A DNA stretch of 64,000 bases, taken from assembly GCA_034211175.1 (NCBI GenBank), contig JAXHUH010000014.1, forward strand, positions 33,706-97,705. Reading direction: 5' to 3'. Each line of letters starts with the position of its first letter. Positions within the stretch are counted from its first letter, which is position 1. This stretch comes from JAXHUH01 sp034211175 (GTDB taxonomy: Bacteria > Actinomycetota > Acidimicrobiia > Acidimicrobiales > CAIXPF01). The notes below the pieces were generated by a model. It saw only the letters and a program-made list of their open reading frames with translations. It did not search any database and was not told where the DNA came from. Both the position numbers and the translations under genes were made by a program. Of this stretch, positions 15,994-26,061 are shown piece after piece.

Positions 15994-17570
15994 TCAGCTC
16001 TCCCCGACGGCCGGCTGCGCGGTCGACCGTCGTGTGTCGGACGTGTCGCCGAGGAGCTCGTCGCCCTCGGCCGTGAGGTCGATGACCTCCTGGTCGTCGC
16101 CACCGGGCAGCAGGTACGCGACGACGGTGGCGACCGCGGCGACGGCGAGCACGATCAGCGCCCGGCCGCCGTAGGTGCCGTGGGCCCCGTCGAACGCGTA
16201 GTAGAGACCGACGGCCGAGCCGATCGCACCCGCGCTCGGCACCCCGAGGAACCCCGNNNNNNNNNNTCGTTGGTGTTTTTGTGACGCTGGGCCTCGCCTT
16301 TGCCACGTGCGTGCGCCACCGCGAGGAACCACGGCCCGAACAGCTGATGGCGGTGGGGGTGGATCAGGCGGTCGGCGAACGCGACGACGTGGTAGGCGAT
16401 GTAGAGCAGGATCCAGACGTAGGCGCCGGAGAAGATCCAGTCGACGACGTCGGAGCTGCGCAGCGCGAGCACCGTGGCGGCGACGGCGAACAGGACGGTC
16501 GCGTTGACCGGCGTCCCCCAGCGGGGGTGGACGCGGGCGAAGAACGACGACACCTGGGGGCCGAACAGCTGCCCGTTGCGGGCGACGCCGAAGATGATCC
16601 GGGGCAGCGCGGCGAAGGCGACGCTCAACGAGCCGAGCGTGGCGAACACCGACGCCAGCGCCATCAGGCCCCGGCCGAACCCGCCGAACATCACCTCGCC
16701 GACCACCAGCTGGGGGCAGCTGTCGTTGCACGCCGGCTCGCCGAGCGCGATGTCGGCCCAGGCCCCCTCGTCCGGTGCGGTCCCGGCCACGCCGAGGCCC
16801 ATGAGCCACGAGGTCGCGAGGATCACCACGAGGCCGATGATGATGCCGCGGGGCATGGCCTTGCGCGGCTCGCGCACCTCCTCGGTGAGCGAGCAGACGA
16901 ACTCGATGCCCACGAAGGTCCAGAACGCCAGGATCAGGGCGCCGGCCAGCAAGCCGTCCGAGCCGAACCAGTCGAACGCCCCGGGGCCCCCGGCGTCGAG
17001 GTTCGACGACGACCACCCGCCCGCGTCCGAGAACCCGAGGAAGCCGGCGAGGCCGAAGAACCAGCGGATCAACAACATGCCCGTGAGGAGCGCGACGTTC
17101 ACCCAGGCCGTGATCTTGATCCCGAGGATGTTCGGCACCAGCGCGAGCACGACGAGGACGAGGATGAACCAGTTGATCCCGCTCTCGGTGTTGAAGAGGG
17201 CCTGGAGCCCGAACGCCCCGGCGGACGTCTCCCCTGGCCCGGCCAGCACGAACATGCCGACGAACGTGAGACCGAGGAACAGGCCGACGAGCTTGCCGAC
17301 CGTACCGCCGAACGCGTCCCGTCCGTACTCGTAGATCGCGCCCGCCCGGGGGAACGCGACCGCCAGCTCGGATGCGGACAGCCCGAGGAGCAGGTTGATG
17401 ACGAAGGCGATGAGGATGGCCATCGCGAAGCTCGCACCGAGTGCGAAGTAGCCCTGGAAGTCGGAGACCAGCGTCGTGCTGGCCACCACGAGCGCGACGC
17501 CCGCCACGAACACGTCTCTGGTGCCCAGCTCCTTCCGCAGTCCCGGCGATCCGTCGGATGGTGCGGCCAT
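15994..17570 (-). CDS. APC family amino acid/amine permease, interrupted by an assembly gap
   Basis: From ATG 17570, preceded by GAGGGGG, about 434 residues are read before the Ns. KELGTRDVFVAGVALVVAST is the first APC helix, with the substrate-binding pattern in FPRAGAIYEYGRDAFGG. FWTFVGIEFVCSLTEEVREP and RIIFGVARNGQLFG are typical later loops. After the gap, 86 residues (AGAIGSAVGLYYAF, then RALIVLAVAAVATVVAYLL and an acidic tail) complete it. The last residues before the gap do not look like permease sequence. It follows the copper amine oxidase gene and probably imports its substrate. Confidence 0.85.
16257..16266. other. assembly gap, ten Ns inside the permease gene
   Basis: Ten unknown bases join two contigs. 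Both flanks encode a similar FL-x-V segment on the minus strand (GFLGVPSAG from the left, WFLAVAHAR from the right), so the true gap may be near zero or the join may be wrong. Confidence 0.95.
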
Positions 17571-17707
17571 GGTTCCCCCTCGGTCATGGGTGGTGGTGGT
17601 GCTTGCGGTTGGGCCAGGTCCCCGGGCGCGCGGGCGCGCCGATCGGGACCGTCGTGGCCGGGGGGAGATCTGGGGCCGGCGCGCCGGGCGTGGCGCGACA
17701 CGGCGGG

Positions 17708-19642
17708 TCAGTCGTGGCAGTGACCGGGCTCGGGAGCCAGGTCGAGCGACGGGTTGCGGTCGAAGAACCCGTACGGCTTGAGGGTGAAGCCGACCCGCTC
17801 GACCGGCATGATCGGCCAGTCCTCGGGGCGACTGATGTGGGTGGCGCCGAACGTGTGCCACACCACGACGTCGGTGTCGGTGGTCGGGCGGTCGGCTTCG
17901 GTCCAGCGGGGCAGGCCGTCGCCGCCGGCGTGCTGGTACGGGTAGTCGCCGGCGGCGTGGATCTCGTCGGGGTCGTAGGGCGTGACCCAGAGGTTGTGGG
18001 TGGCGAACGTGGCACGCTTGCGGATCGCGGACTGCTCCCCTGCCAGCATCGTCGGCGTGTACCCGGGGATCAGCTTGTACGCGACCGGTTCGCCGACGCC
18101 GTTGCGGACCGACGGGTTCGCGATCACCCACGTCCGGCTGCGGCCCGGGTCGGTGTCACGCCGGGCCCGCTGCTCGGACGTGAGCGGCGTGCGGACGGTG
18201 TCGAAGGCGTTGTGGAACGGGTTGTCGTCGCCGTCGGGCAGGGCGACGACGTCGACCTCGGTGACCGTGTTGGCCTCGCCGTCGACGTCGAAGTCCAGCC
18301 GGTAGCAGAACAGGTGCTGGTGGTGGGGCGCCGCGAGCTGTGGCGCGATCATCACGGCCTGCTCGGCGGTCTCCCCCGGCGGCACGGCCTGGGTCTGCAC
18401 GATGCCGGTCATCTTGACCTCGTGCTCGATGGTGCCGTCGAGGTAGAAGTACCAGTAGAAGGCGTACTCGTAGTTGCCGACCGTGGCGATCGAGCTCACG
18501 ACGAGACGGCGGCTGCGGCGGCTCTCGGTGGTGTCGCTGACGAAGTCCCAGTGCTTCCAGAGGAGCCCGAAGTCCTCCTCGTGGATGCACACCGCGTTCT
18601 CGACGGTCATGGCGCCGCCGTCCTCATCGGTGAGGTGGGCGTCCATGTAGGTGATCTCGCCCTTGCAGTCGCAGCCGAGCGTCAACGAGTTGAGCAGCTT
18701 GCCGAGCCCGATCTCGCCGGCGTCGAACGCGTTCTTCCACCAGTGGTTGGTCATGGTCGAGCCGTACGGCACGACCATCTCCGCCAGGGCGGCGCGATGG
18801 AGGATCGGGCGGACCCGTGTCCCGTCGTCCCAGCCGATCTCGTGGAGCACGAGGCCCTCGTAGGGCACGACCGACACCCGCATCCGCCAGTTCTGCCAGC
18901 TCAGGAGGTTGCCGTCGAGCGTGAACCCGGGCCCGTCGGGCTGGGTGATCTCGAGCGGGGCCTGCTCCCGCAGCGTGGTGGTCTCGCCGATCGTGGCGGC
19001 GTCGTAGCGGCCCGACGTCGGTGGGATCGGGACCACCCCGTCGTCGACGAGCTCGACGATCTCGCCGGTGTCGTAGTCCACGAACGCGACGAGGTTCTCG
19101 ACCGGGTAGGCGTAGCCGTTGTCGTCGGGCGCGGAGCGTACGAACGACATCGCCCGGCACAACCGGCGACCGGTGGCGTCGAGCTCGGAGCCGAACCACC
19201 CGGCGGGCCACGGGTCGGTCTGGATGTGCTCGAGGTCGAACACGCCTCGCTTCGCCATCGCCTCCTGGTAGCGGGGGTCGGCCTTCACCTGGTCGGCCAG
19301 CGCCAGGTACTCCTCGAGCATGAGCGGCGGCTGAACCCCGTCGACGGGCTTCCACTCGTCGACCTCGCCGCGGGTGAGCGACACGATCGCCTCGTGCACC
19401 GCCCGGGTGTGGCGCTGGTAGGTGATGATCTTCACTCGGCGATCGATCGCGTCGCCCGGTGTGAACGACCGCAGCGTCTCCTTCGGCGGCTCCGCGAGGC
19501 CGGCCGACGAGATGCGGACGTCGTCACCGAGGGACTGCGCCGAGCGCAGCAGCTCACAGGCGGCCACCAGCTCGTCGGGACTGGGCGGCTCCAGCGGATG
19601 TGTTGCCTCGCGGACCTCGGTCGGCTCGCTGACCTGCGCCAT
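17708..19642 (-). CDS. copper-containing primary amine oxidase
   Basis: A 644-residue copper/topaquinone amine oxidase, full length for the bacterial enzymes. It oxidises primary amines to aldehydes with release of ammonia and hydrogen peroxide. The topaquinone motif NYEY is at 390-393, with Tyr391 the expected precursor. The catalytic base is Asp307 in NAFDAGE. Copper ligands are His441 and His443 (HHQH), with a third in the THISRPEDWPIMP region. No signal peptide is seen, so it should be cytoplasmic. The permease downstream on the same strand suggests an amine uptake-oxidation unit. Confidence 0.93.
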   Translation of the reverse strand: MAQVSEPTEVREATHPLEPPSPDELVAACELLRSAQSLGDDVRISSAGLAEPPKETLRSFTPGDAIDRRVKIITYQRHTRAVHEAIVSLTRGEVDEWKPVDGVQPPLMLEEYLALADQVKADPRYQEAMAKRGVFDLEHIQTDPWPAGWFGSELDATGRRLCRAMSFVRSAPDDNGYAYPVENLVAFVDYDTGEIVELVDDGVVPIPPTSGRYDAATIGETTTLREQAPLEITQPDGPGFTLDGNLLSWQNWRMRVSVVPYEGLVLHEIGWDDGTRVRPILHRAALAEMVVPYGSTMTNHWWKNAFDAGEIGLGKLLNSLTLGCDCKGEITYMDAHLTDEDGGAMTVENAVCIHEEDFGLLWKHWDFVSDTTESRRSRRLVVSSIATVGNYEYAFYWYFYLDGTIEHEVKMTGIVQTQAVPPGETAEQAVMIAPQLAAPHHQHLFCYRLDFDVDGEANTVTEVDVVALPDGDDNPFHNAFDTVRTPLTSEQRARRDTDPGRSRTWVIANPSVRNGVGEPVAYKLIPGYTPTMLAGEQSAIRKRATFATHNLWVTPYDPDEIHAAGDYPYQHAGGDGLPRWTEADRPTTDTDVVVWHTFGATHISRPEDWPIMPVERVGFTLKPYGFFDRNPSLDLAPEPGHCHD

Positions 19643-19905
19643 CGGACCCCCCTCATCGGCGACGCGGCGAGTCTTCCACGCCGTTCACGGGCTCGCTCGC
19701 GCCGGTACCGCCCGCTCGCGCCTGACGAGAACCTGAACGTCGATCGCATCGGTCCGACAGACCGACCGGCCGGTTCGATCGCGTGCTCCGCCGCATGCCG
19801 CCCGCGCAGCTGCAGGCCACCTGCGACGCACGGCGTGGCGCGCCGAACCCGGTCTGCCCCGATGGTGGCATGGTGTGACATCGCGCCGAATGGTCCTCTG
19901 ATCGG

Positions 19906-20949
19906 ATGAAGCGAACGGCACTCTCGCTGTGCGTCGCGCTCGCGCTCACAGCCTGCGGCGACGACGACACCACGGCAGCGGAACCCTCGACGGAGGCGAC
20001 CGACGCCCCGGCGGTGACGACCGATCCCGAGCCCGAGGGCGTCGACAGCGATGACGTGGCGGACGGCAGTGGCGACTCGGCGAGCGGTGACGGTGCGACC
20101 GCGTCACCGGTCCCGCTGCCGAGCGACCCGTGGGACCCGGCCACGATCACCGATGTCGGGTTCACCCCCGAGCTGGAGTGCCCGCTCCTCACCTACGAGG
20201 AGGCGAACCAGTTCCGCCACAGCAACTTCCAGCCGATCGAGGTGACCGACAGCAGCTGCCTCCTCGACAACAACGCGCTGATCGACGGCTCGATCTTCGT
20301 CGCCGTCGGCGATCCCGGCACCTTCGATCCGGCCGACCCGTCGCTCGTCGACCAGCTCGATGTCGACATCACGGTCGAGCCCGTCGACGGCCCGGGCACG
20401 GACGCGGTGATCATGTCGTGGACCCCGACCGACGAGCCCCAGTACTACGGGACGGTTTTCGAGCTCGACGGCACCCAGGTCCTCGTGACCGCCGACCGGA
20501 TGAACTTCGACCCCGACCAGATCCGCACGCTCGCCGACGCGGTCGCCGCCAACGTGCGGGACGCGACGTTCACACCCGGCACCGCGACCGCCCAGACCAC
20601 CGGCGGCGGTTTCTGCAGCCTCTACGACGGGGCGGAGATCGCCGGCGGTCTCGACGTCCCCGCGCCCGTCGAGGCGGCCTGGTTCCGGGGTGACGTCGCC
20701 GGTTGCGAGTGGCGCGACGGCTTCCAGGCGATCGTCGAGGTGAGCGAGCCGCTCGGCGGCAGCGTCGACCCGAACACGGCCGACGCCGAGCTCGTCGTCG
20801 ACGGCCTCGGGGTGCCCGCCGCCACCGATCTGTACGTGCCCGAGATCATCAACCTCGACCTCGGCGGCGTCCACGTCGTCGTCCAGGCCGACACCTTCGA
20901 CCACAGCCGGATCATCGCCGAGAACCTGATCGCCCGCGCCGGGCTCTGA
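19906..20949 (+). CDS. putative lipoprotein, unknown function
   Basis: The 347-residue protein has a lipoprotein signal with lipobox LTAC at residues 14-17, followed by a long acidic Thr/Ser/Asp spacer to about residue 70. Two similar halves may exist: FTPELECPLLTYEEANQF with SSCLL, and GGGFCSLYDGAEIAGGL with GDVAGCEW. Paired cysteines in each half suggest disulfides in an exported domain. Nothing identifies a ligand. The gene is divergent from the amine oxidase across 263 bases and converges with the LuxR gene. Confidence 0.65.
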   Translation: MKRTALSLCVALALTACGDDDTTAAEPSTEATDAPAVTTDPEPEGVDSDDVADGSGDSASGDGATASPVPLPSDPWDPATITDVGFTPELECPLLTYEEANQFRHSNFQPIEVTDSSCLLDNNALIDGSIFVAVGDPGTFDPADPSLVDQLDVDITVEPVDGPGTDAVIMSWTPTDEPQYYGTVFELDGTQVLVTADRMNFDPDQIRTLADAVAANVRDATFTPGTATAQTTGGGFCSLYDGAEIAGGLDVPAPVEAAWFRGDVAGCEWRDGFQAIVEVSEPLGGSVDPNTADAELVVDGLGVPAATDLYVPEIINLDLGGVHVVVQADTFDHSRIIAENLIARAGL

Positions 20950-20959
20950 GGTCGCTCAG
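20946..20959. terminator. short hairpin containing both convergent stop codons
   Basis: CTGAG (20946-20950) pairs with CTCAG (20955-20959) across four bases. The arms hold the TGA of the lipoprotein gene and the stop of the LuxR gene. A role as terminator is inferred only from position. Confidence 0.3.
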
Positions 20960-21981
20960 GGTCGCACCGCGTCGACGTGCGTGGCCGCCCGCAGCGCGGC
21001 GATCGCCGAGGCCCGATCGGCCACGTCGAGGGCGCGGTACGCCGCGGTCAGGTGCTTCTTGACCGTCTCGGGGCTGATCCCCAGGCGGCGCGCGATGTCC
21101 TGGTTGGTGCCACCGGCGAGGAGCTCGGCCATGACCTCCCGCTGGCGCCCGGTCAAACGCTCGTCGGGGATGGCCAGCTCCAGCGGGCGGACCAGGACGA
21201 CCCGCTCACCGCTGGTGAGACCGACCAGGCGCACCTGCACCGCGGCGCCGTCGTCGACGTGGGCGGCGATCGTCTCGCCGCCCGCGTCGAGCGAGGCCGC
21301 GACCCATCGGCGCAGCGGCTCGGGCAGCCGCGCGCCGCCGATGATCCCGTACTGGTGGGGGCCACTCGCCGCGAACACCGCGCCACCGGAGCTCAGGTAC
21401 ATCGAGGTCCACCGCCGGTCGTCGAGCACGCCGCCGACCGCGTCGACGAGCGGTCGGCGATGGCCGTGGACCAGGGCCAGGGGCCCACGCAGCCGGTTGG
21501 CGATGGCGAGCTCGTCGTCGGTGAACGGATGGGTGCGGTTGAGGGCGAACGCGCACGTGGCGCCCTCGGGCGACGGCACCGGGATCGCCATCTGGTGGCG
21601 CACGCCCAGCGGCTCGTAGAACAACCGGTACAGCTCGGTGCGCCGGAACTGCGCGACGTCGCAGGCGTCATCCCAGCGCAGGGCCCCGGTGGCGCCGGCG
21701 TTGTAGGCGGCGATCAGCGGGCTCTGGTGCATGTGGCGCTCGAAGTGCTCGAACAGCGGCACGACCGCCGCAGCCGCCTCCTGTGGCGCAACCATCCCGC
21801 GGGCCTCGCCACGCTCGTGGATCTCGTTGTAGCCGACCGCGTCGCTCGGTAGGACCTCGCTGATCACCTCGAACGCGGTCTCGACGAACGACGCGAAGTC
21901 GTCGGCCGCGCCGAGGCGGGCGAGCAGCCCCGCCGTCTCCCGGTCAATCGCCGCCGTCTCGCCATCCGCCGCCACGTTCAT
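20956..21981 (-). CDS. LuxR family transcriptional regulator
   Basis: The 341-residue protein ends with a LuxR-type DNA-binding domain (residues about 275-335): LTGRQREVMAELLAGGTNQD, then IARRLGISPETVKKHLTAAY. The N-terminal 260 residues resemble a GAF-like sensor (AVGYNEIHERGEARGM, VRHQMAIPVPSPEG and THPFTDDELAIANRLRGPLA), as in several actinobacterial orphan regulators. No receiver domain or REC aspartate is seen. A TAGGGT box (complement of 21991-21996) lies 9 bases before the ATG, so the transcript may be leaderless. The signal and targets are unknown. Confidence 0.85.
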   Translation of the reverse strand: MNVAADGETAAIDRETAGLLARLGAADDFASFVETAFEVISEVLPSDAVGYNEIHERGEARGMVAPQEAAAAVVPLFEHFERHMHQSPLIAAYNAGATGALRWDDACDVAQFRRTELYRLFYEPLGVRHQMAIPVPSPEGATCAFALNRTHPFTDDELAIANRLRGPLALVHGHRRPLVDAVGGVLDDRRWTSMYLSSGGAVFAASGPHQYGIIGGARLPEPLRRWVAASLDAGGETIAAHVDDGAAVQVRLVGLTSGERVVLVRPLELAIPDERLTGRQREVMAELLAGGTNQDIARRLGISPETVKKHLTAAYRALDVADRASAIAALRAATHVDAVRP

Positions 21982-22083
21982 GGGCAGGGGACCCTACCGA
22001 GGTGGCTGCCCGAGCACCGCACCTGACAACACTTCCCACGGTCCGTGCTTGTCATGACACCTGGAGCGTCCCGGATCGAAGCG

Positions 22084-23532
22084 TCACCGAGTCGGCGTGA
22101 GGTGGGAGCGCAGCTCGATCGGCGTCGGGTACCGGCCGCCGTCGGGCCGACGGAGGGCCAGGTGGTCGAGGGACCCGTCCTCGGCGACGTCGGTGACCGG
22201 CGTGAGGGTGCAGCGATCGCCGTCGATCTCGAGGAGCAGGAAGTGCGCCTCGTTGCCCCAGGCCACCGTGTGGGCCTCCGCGAAGCGCTCGGGCGGCTCG
22301 GGGCGGACCTTGCCGCCGGCCCCGGTGATCACGTAGGTGATCCCGTTCCACTCGCTGACCTGGAAGTTGTGCTCGTGACCGGCGAGCACGAGCCGCACGC
22401 CGGAGCGCTCGAAGAGGGGCACCAGCTCGTCGATCATCACGTCCATGTTCGTGTGGTGCGGCCCGGCGCAGAACACCGGGTGGTGGCTGAACGGGATGCG
22501 CCAGCGGGGGAACGCCTCCCCCGCCGCATGGCCCTCACCCGGGAACGCGTCCTCGAGGAACCGCTTGTGCCCGGGGATCTGGAAGAAGTGCTCGTGGCGG
22601 TCGTCGTGGGACGCGAGGGTCGTGTCGATCGCGGTGAGCTCGATGTCGGCGCCCACGTCGAAGCGGTAGTTCAGCCCGGGGTCGATGCTCGCCCGGCCGA
22701 CCTCCGCCCCGGGGGCGAACCGCTCGGTCGTGAACAGGTTGTCGTCGAGCTGGCGGCGGTCGTCGGCGCTCTCGGTGTCGGACGAGTCGTGGTTGCCGAC
22801 CGAGGGGTACACGGGCACGCGGTTGATCACGTGCCGGTACGGCTCGTAGAAGCTGAAGTACCAGTCGTCGTCGTGACGGCCGGAACCCGCGGCGGTGTCC
22901 TCGTCACCGAGATAGACGTTGTCGCCCGTGGTGATGACCACGTCGACGCCTCGATGGCGGATCGCCCGCTCCAACGCCGCGGCGACCCGGTGCTGCGCCG
23001 CACCCTGCCCGTCGGAGGCGAGAACGCCGACGCCGTAGTCCCCGAGGACCGCGAGGGTCACCGGCGCCCGGGCGTCCGACGACGGGAACGTCCGGAAGAC
23101 GTTGTCGTAGGTGCGACCACGATCGACCAGACGGAACCCGCCCTCGTCGACCTCGCAGTCCAGCGTCGGCCCCGATGCCCACTCGTCGCCGTCGACGAGC
23201 ACGCGGTACCGGTAGAGGGTTCCCGGCTCCAGTCCCCGCACCCAGGCGTGGTTGGCCTCGTCGGTCGCGACCTCGGCGACGGTGTCGCCGGAGTCGGCCC
23301 GGCGGACCTCCACGACCGCGGGGCCGTAGGGCCGTGAACGGGCGCCGATCGTGTCCTGGCGGTCGATGCCGTCGAAGCCGGCCAGGTCGGGGTCCTCGAC
23401 GATCGACCAGTGGCCGGCCGGTTCATCGGGCATCCGGAACCAGAACCCACCCCACGAGATCAGCGCATCGTCGTGGGTGAGCCCGGCCAGGTGCACGAAC
23501 GGCTCGAAGTGCAGCCGGTCGTCGTTCGACAT
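22084..23532 (-). CDS. PhoD/purple acid phosphatase-like metallophosphoesterase
   Basis: The 482-residue protein has an N-terminal fibronectin-like region (residues 40-130, ending PGTLYRYRVLVDGDEW) and a calcineurin-like metallophosphoesterase domain. The metal motifs are GDYG, GDNVYLG, VGNHDSSD, HHPVFC and AGHEHNFQ. Such enzymes hydrolyse phosphomono- or diesters with a two-metal centre. No signal peptide precedes MSNDDRLHFEP, unlike secreted PhoD. ATG 23532 follows an AGGAG about 10 bases upstream; the longer upstream frame looks non-coding. It stands alone on this strand. Confidence 0.88.
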   Translation of the reverse strand: MSNDDRLHFEPFVHLAGLTHDDALISWGGFWFRMPDEPAGHWSIVEDPDLAGFDGIDRQDTIGARSRPYGPAVVEVRRADSGDTVAEVATDEANHAWVRGLEPGTLYRYRVLVDGDEWASGPTLDCEVDEGGFRLVDRGRTYDNVFRTFPSSDARAPVTLAVLGDYGVGVLASDGQGAAQHRVAAALERAIRHRGVDVVITTGDNVYLGDEDTAAGSGRHDDDWYFSFYEPYRHVINRVPVYPSVGNHDSSDTESADDRRQLDDNLFTTERFAPGAEVGRASIDPGLNYRFDVGADIELTAIDTTLASHDDRHEHFFQIPGHKRFLEDAFPGEGHAAGEAFPRWRIPFSHHPVFCAGPHHTNMDVMIDELVPLFERSGVRLVLAGHEHNFQVSEWNGITYVITGAGGKVRPEPPERFAEAHTVAWGNEAHFLLLEIDGDRCTLTPVTDVAEDGSLDHLALRRPDGGRYPTPIELRSHLTPTR

Positions 23533-23662
23533 GTTGAGGTCGCTCCTGCGGTGGGACGTTCGGGCCGTCCCTACCCACTCCCGCGCCGGCTCAGCCGACC
23601 CGGCCGCATCCGTCCCGTCGCCGACCCACCGCGCGGGCAACGGACGCCGCAGCGGCCGGACG

Positions 23663-24484
23663 TCACGCCTCGCTCGTGGGCGAGGTGCATCCTCCGGGTC
23701 GGAGACCGGTGACGAAGCGGGTGATGGCGGCGATGGTGGCGTCCGGGGCCTCGAGGTGAGGGGCGTGGCCCACGCCGTCGAGGACGAGGCGCTCGCACGG
23801 GCCGGAGACGCCGGCTTCGATGGCGTCGACCTGGGCGAGCGTGCCGTACTCGTCGGCCAGGCCCTGGATCACGAGCACTGGGGCCTCGATGGCGCCGAGG
23901 CGGTCGGTGATGTCCCAGGTCCGGAACGCCCGCGAGAGCCACACGTCGTTCCAGCGCCGGAAGGTCGCGGTGGCGTCGTCGTGGTGGCGGCTCATGCGCT
24001 CGGCCAGGTCGGTCGTGTCGAACCGGTCGCGCACCGCCTCGATGGAGGCCACCGTCACGTCCTCGACGAACACGTGGGGCGCCAGCAGCACGAGGCCGGC
24101 GACGTCGTGGCCGGCGCCGGCGTGGAGGAGGGCGATCGATGCGCCGTCGCTGTGGCCGATGAGCACCGGCCGCTCGATCCCGAGTCGGTGCAGCAGCGCG
24201 GGCAGCACGACGTCGGCCTCGTGGTGCATGTACGACACCGGCGCCGGCTCGGTCACGACGACGCTGCGGCCGTGCCCGTGGCGAGAGTAGACGAGCGTCG
24301 TCGGGGCGCCGGTCGCGGCGCGGACCCGGTCGGGGACGTCGCGCCACAGCCCGACCGACCCGAGGCCCTCGTGGAGGAACACCAGCGGCGCCCGGGTGGC
24401 CGCGGTCGGGTCGGGAGCCGGCTCGAGTCGGTGCTCGATGGGGCCACGCCCGATGTCGACCAGGGCCACGTCGATCAGTGCCAA
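23663..24484 (-). CDS. alpha/beta hydrolase
   Basis: The protein of 268-273 residues has PLVFLHEGLGSVGLWRDVP (oxyanion region), nucleophile elbow GHSDGAS, acid region VLVIQGLADEYGT and final His in GVGHAPHLEAP, so the Ser-Asp-His triad is complete. The gene overlaps the end of the CoA ligase gene. The start may be TTG 24484, overlapping the ligase stop, or GTG 24469; neither has a clear Shine-Dalgarno. Coupling to a benzoate-CoA-ligase-like enzyme suggests hydrolysis of a thioester, ester or ring-cleavage product in the same pathway. Confidence 0.8.
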   Translation of the reverse strand: MALIDVALVDIGRGPIEHRLEPAPDPTAATRAPLVFLHEGLGSVGLWRDVPDRVRAATGAPTTLVYSRHGHGRSVVVTEPAPVSYMHHEADVVLPALLHRLGIERPVLIGHSDGASIALLHAGAGHDVAGLVLLAPHVFVEDVTVASIEAVRDRFDTTDLAERMSRHHDDATATFRRWNDVWLSRAFRTWDITDRLGAIEAPVLVIQGLADEYGTLAQVDAIEAGVSGPCERLVLDGVGHAPHLEAPDATIAAITRFVTGLRPGGCTSPTSEA

Positions 24485-26061
24485 CGGCAACGGGACCGTG
24501 CGCCGCGCAGCACGTCGCGTCGGATCTTGCCGCTGTGGGTGGTCGGGAGTGCCTCGACGACGACGATGCGTCGCGGGACCTTGTGGGGTGCCAGCAGGGT
24601 CCGGCAGTGGACCTCGAGCCGTTCGGTGTCGAGGCGCCATCCGGCACGTGCCGCCACGTACGCGACCGACGTCTCGAGGCCGTGCCGGTTGCGCGCACCG
24701 ACGACCGCGGCGTCGGCGACGCCGGGATGGTCCACGAGGACGGCCTCGACCTCGGCCGGGGCCACCCACTGGTCCTTGACCTTGATCATGTCGTTGCTGC
24801 GCCCCAGGAACGTCCAGTAGTCGTCCGAGGACCGACAGTAGACGTCCCCGGTGCTCAGCCACCGGTTCGCCAGGTCGTCACCCACCGGTGCGTCCGGCGG
24901 TGTCGCCGGCAGCGGGGCGGCAGCGTCGGCCACCGCCACCGACGGACCGCGCACGACGAGGTGTCCCGGCGTGTCCGAGCCGAGGATCTCCCTGCCCTCG
25001 TCGTCGACGAGCCGCAGCTCGTACCCGGGCACGGGCATGCCGCTCGTGCCCGGTCGGTTCGCGTCCGGCGCGTTCGACAGGAAGATGTGGAGCGCCTCGG
25101 TCGTCCCCATGCCGTCGATCATCGGGACCTCGAAGCGCTCGTCGAACTGGCGGTGCAGCTCCGCCGGCATCGCCTCCCCCGCGGTCACGGTCAACCGCAA
25201 CGAGCGCAGGTCGGCCGCCGTGGCGCCCGACTCCACGAGCGCGGCCACGACCCGCGGGCTCGTGAACAGCAGCGTCGGCCGGTCGCCGCGCACGAGATCG
25301 ACGATGCCGGCCGTGGTGGGTTGCGCGGGGTCGACGATGCTGGTCGCGCCGACGGCGAACGGGAACGTCAACGAGTTGCCGAGCCCGTAGGCGCAGCTCA
25401 TCCTCGGCACCGACAGGAAGCGGTCGTCCCCGGTCGCGCCGAGCACGGCCCGGGCGTAGCCGTCGGCGGAGGCCTCGAGGTTGCCGTGGCGGTGGACGAC
25501 CGCCTTGGGCAACCCGGTCGTGCCGGACGTGTACAGCCACGGTCCGGGCGCGTCACGGGTCGTGTCGGCCACTGGCATCTCGGAGCAGTCCTCGAACGAC
25601 GACCACGGGTGGACGCCGACCCGGCCGGTGGTGGTCGTGGCGTCGACGGTGTCCCCGCATCCGACCACCACGACGCTGCCGGTCGTCGGGGACGTGGCCA
25701 GGAGCTGCTCCACGTCCCGCCGATGTGCGCCGCCGATCACGACGGCCGCCGCCTCGGCGTCGGCGATCATGGCTCCGAGGTCCGAGGCCGGGAACACGGT
25801 CGGAAGTGGCGCGGGCACGACGCCCGAGCGCAGCGCGCCGAGGAACCAGGCGAAGAACGCCTCACCGTCGTCGAGCACCAGCGCGACCCGGTCACCGCGC
25901 CGGACGCCGAGCTCGGCCAGCGCCCGCTGGGCCCGCCACACCTCCGAGAGCAGCGCCCGGTAGGTCGTCGAACGGCCACGGCAACGGATGGCGACGCGGT
26001 CCCCGCCACCACGCGCGACGTGACGATCCACGAGCCAGCTCGCGGCGTTGTAGGTCCTCAT
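24475..26061 (-). CDS. AMP-dependent acyl-CoA ligase (benzoate-CoA ligase-like)
   Basis: The 528-residue ANL-superfamily enzyme activates a carboxylic acid as the AMP ester and transfers it to CoA. The P-loop-like YTSGTTGLPKAVVH lies near residues 177-190. DGMGTTEALHIFLSN is the family motif of benzoate-CoA ligases, RWLSTGDVYC holds the ribose-binding Asp, and THSGKIRRDVL near the C-terminus carries the catalytic Lys. ATG 26061 follows GAGGGAG. The substrate is probably an aromatic or short-chain acid; the hydrolase gene is coupled downstream. Confidence 0.88.
   Translation of the reverse strand: MRTYNAASWLVDRHVARGGGDRVAIRCRGRSTTYRALLSEVWRAQRALAELGVRRGDRVALVLDDGEAFFAWFLGALRSGVVPAPLPTVFPASDLGAMIADAEAAAVVIGGAHRRDVEQLLATSPTTGSVVVVGCGDTVDATTTTGRVGVHPWSSFEDCSEMPVADTTRDAPGPWLYTSGTTGLPKAVVHRHGNLEASADGYARAVLGATGDDRFLSVPRMSCAYGLGNSLTFPFAVGATSIVDPAQPTTAGIVDLVRGDRPTLLFTSPRVVAALVESGATAADLRSLRLTVTAGEAMPAELHRQFDERFEVPMIDGMGTTEALHIFLSNAPDANRPGTSGMPVPGYELRLVDDEGREILGSDTPGHLVVRGPSVAVADAAAPLPATPPDAPVGDDLANRWLSTGDVYCRSSDDYWTFLGRSNDMIKVKDQWVAPAEVEAVLVDHPGVADAAVVGARNRHGLETSVAYVAARAGWRLDTERLEVHCRTLLAPHKVPRRIVVVEALPTTHSGKIRRDVLRGARSRCRWH

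Noticed and set aside
15794..16284. Plus-strand frames reading across the N gap
   Set aside because: They are complements of permease coding sequence and contain unknown residues.
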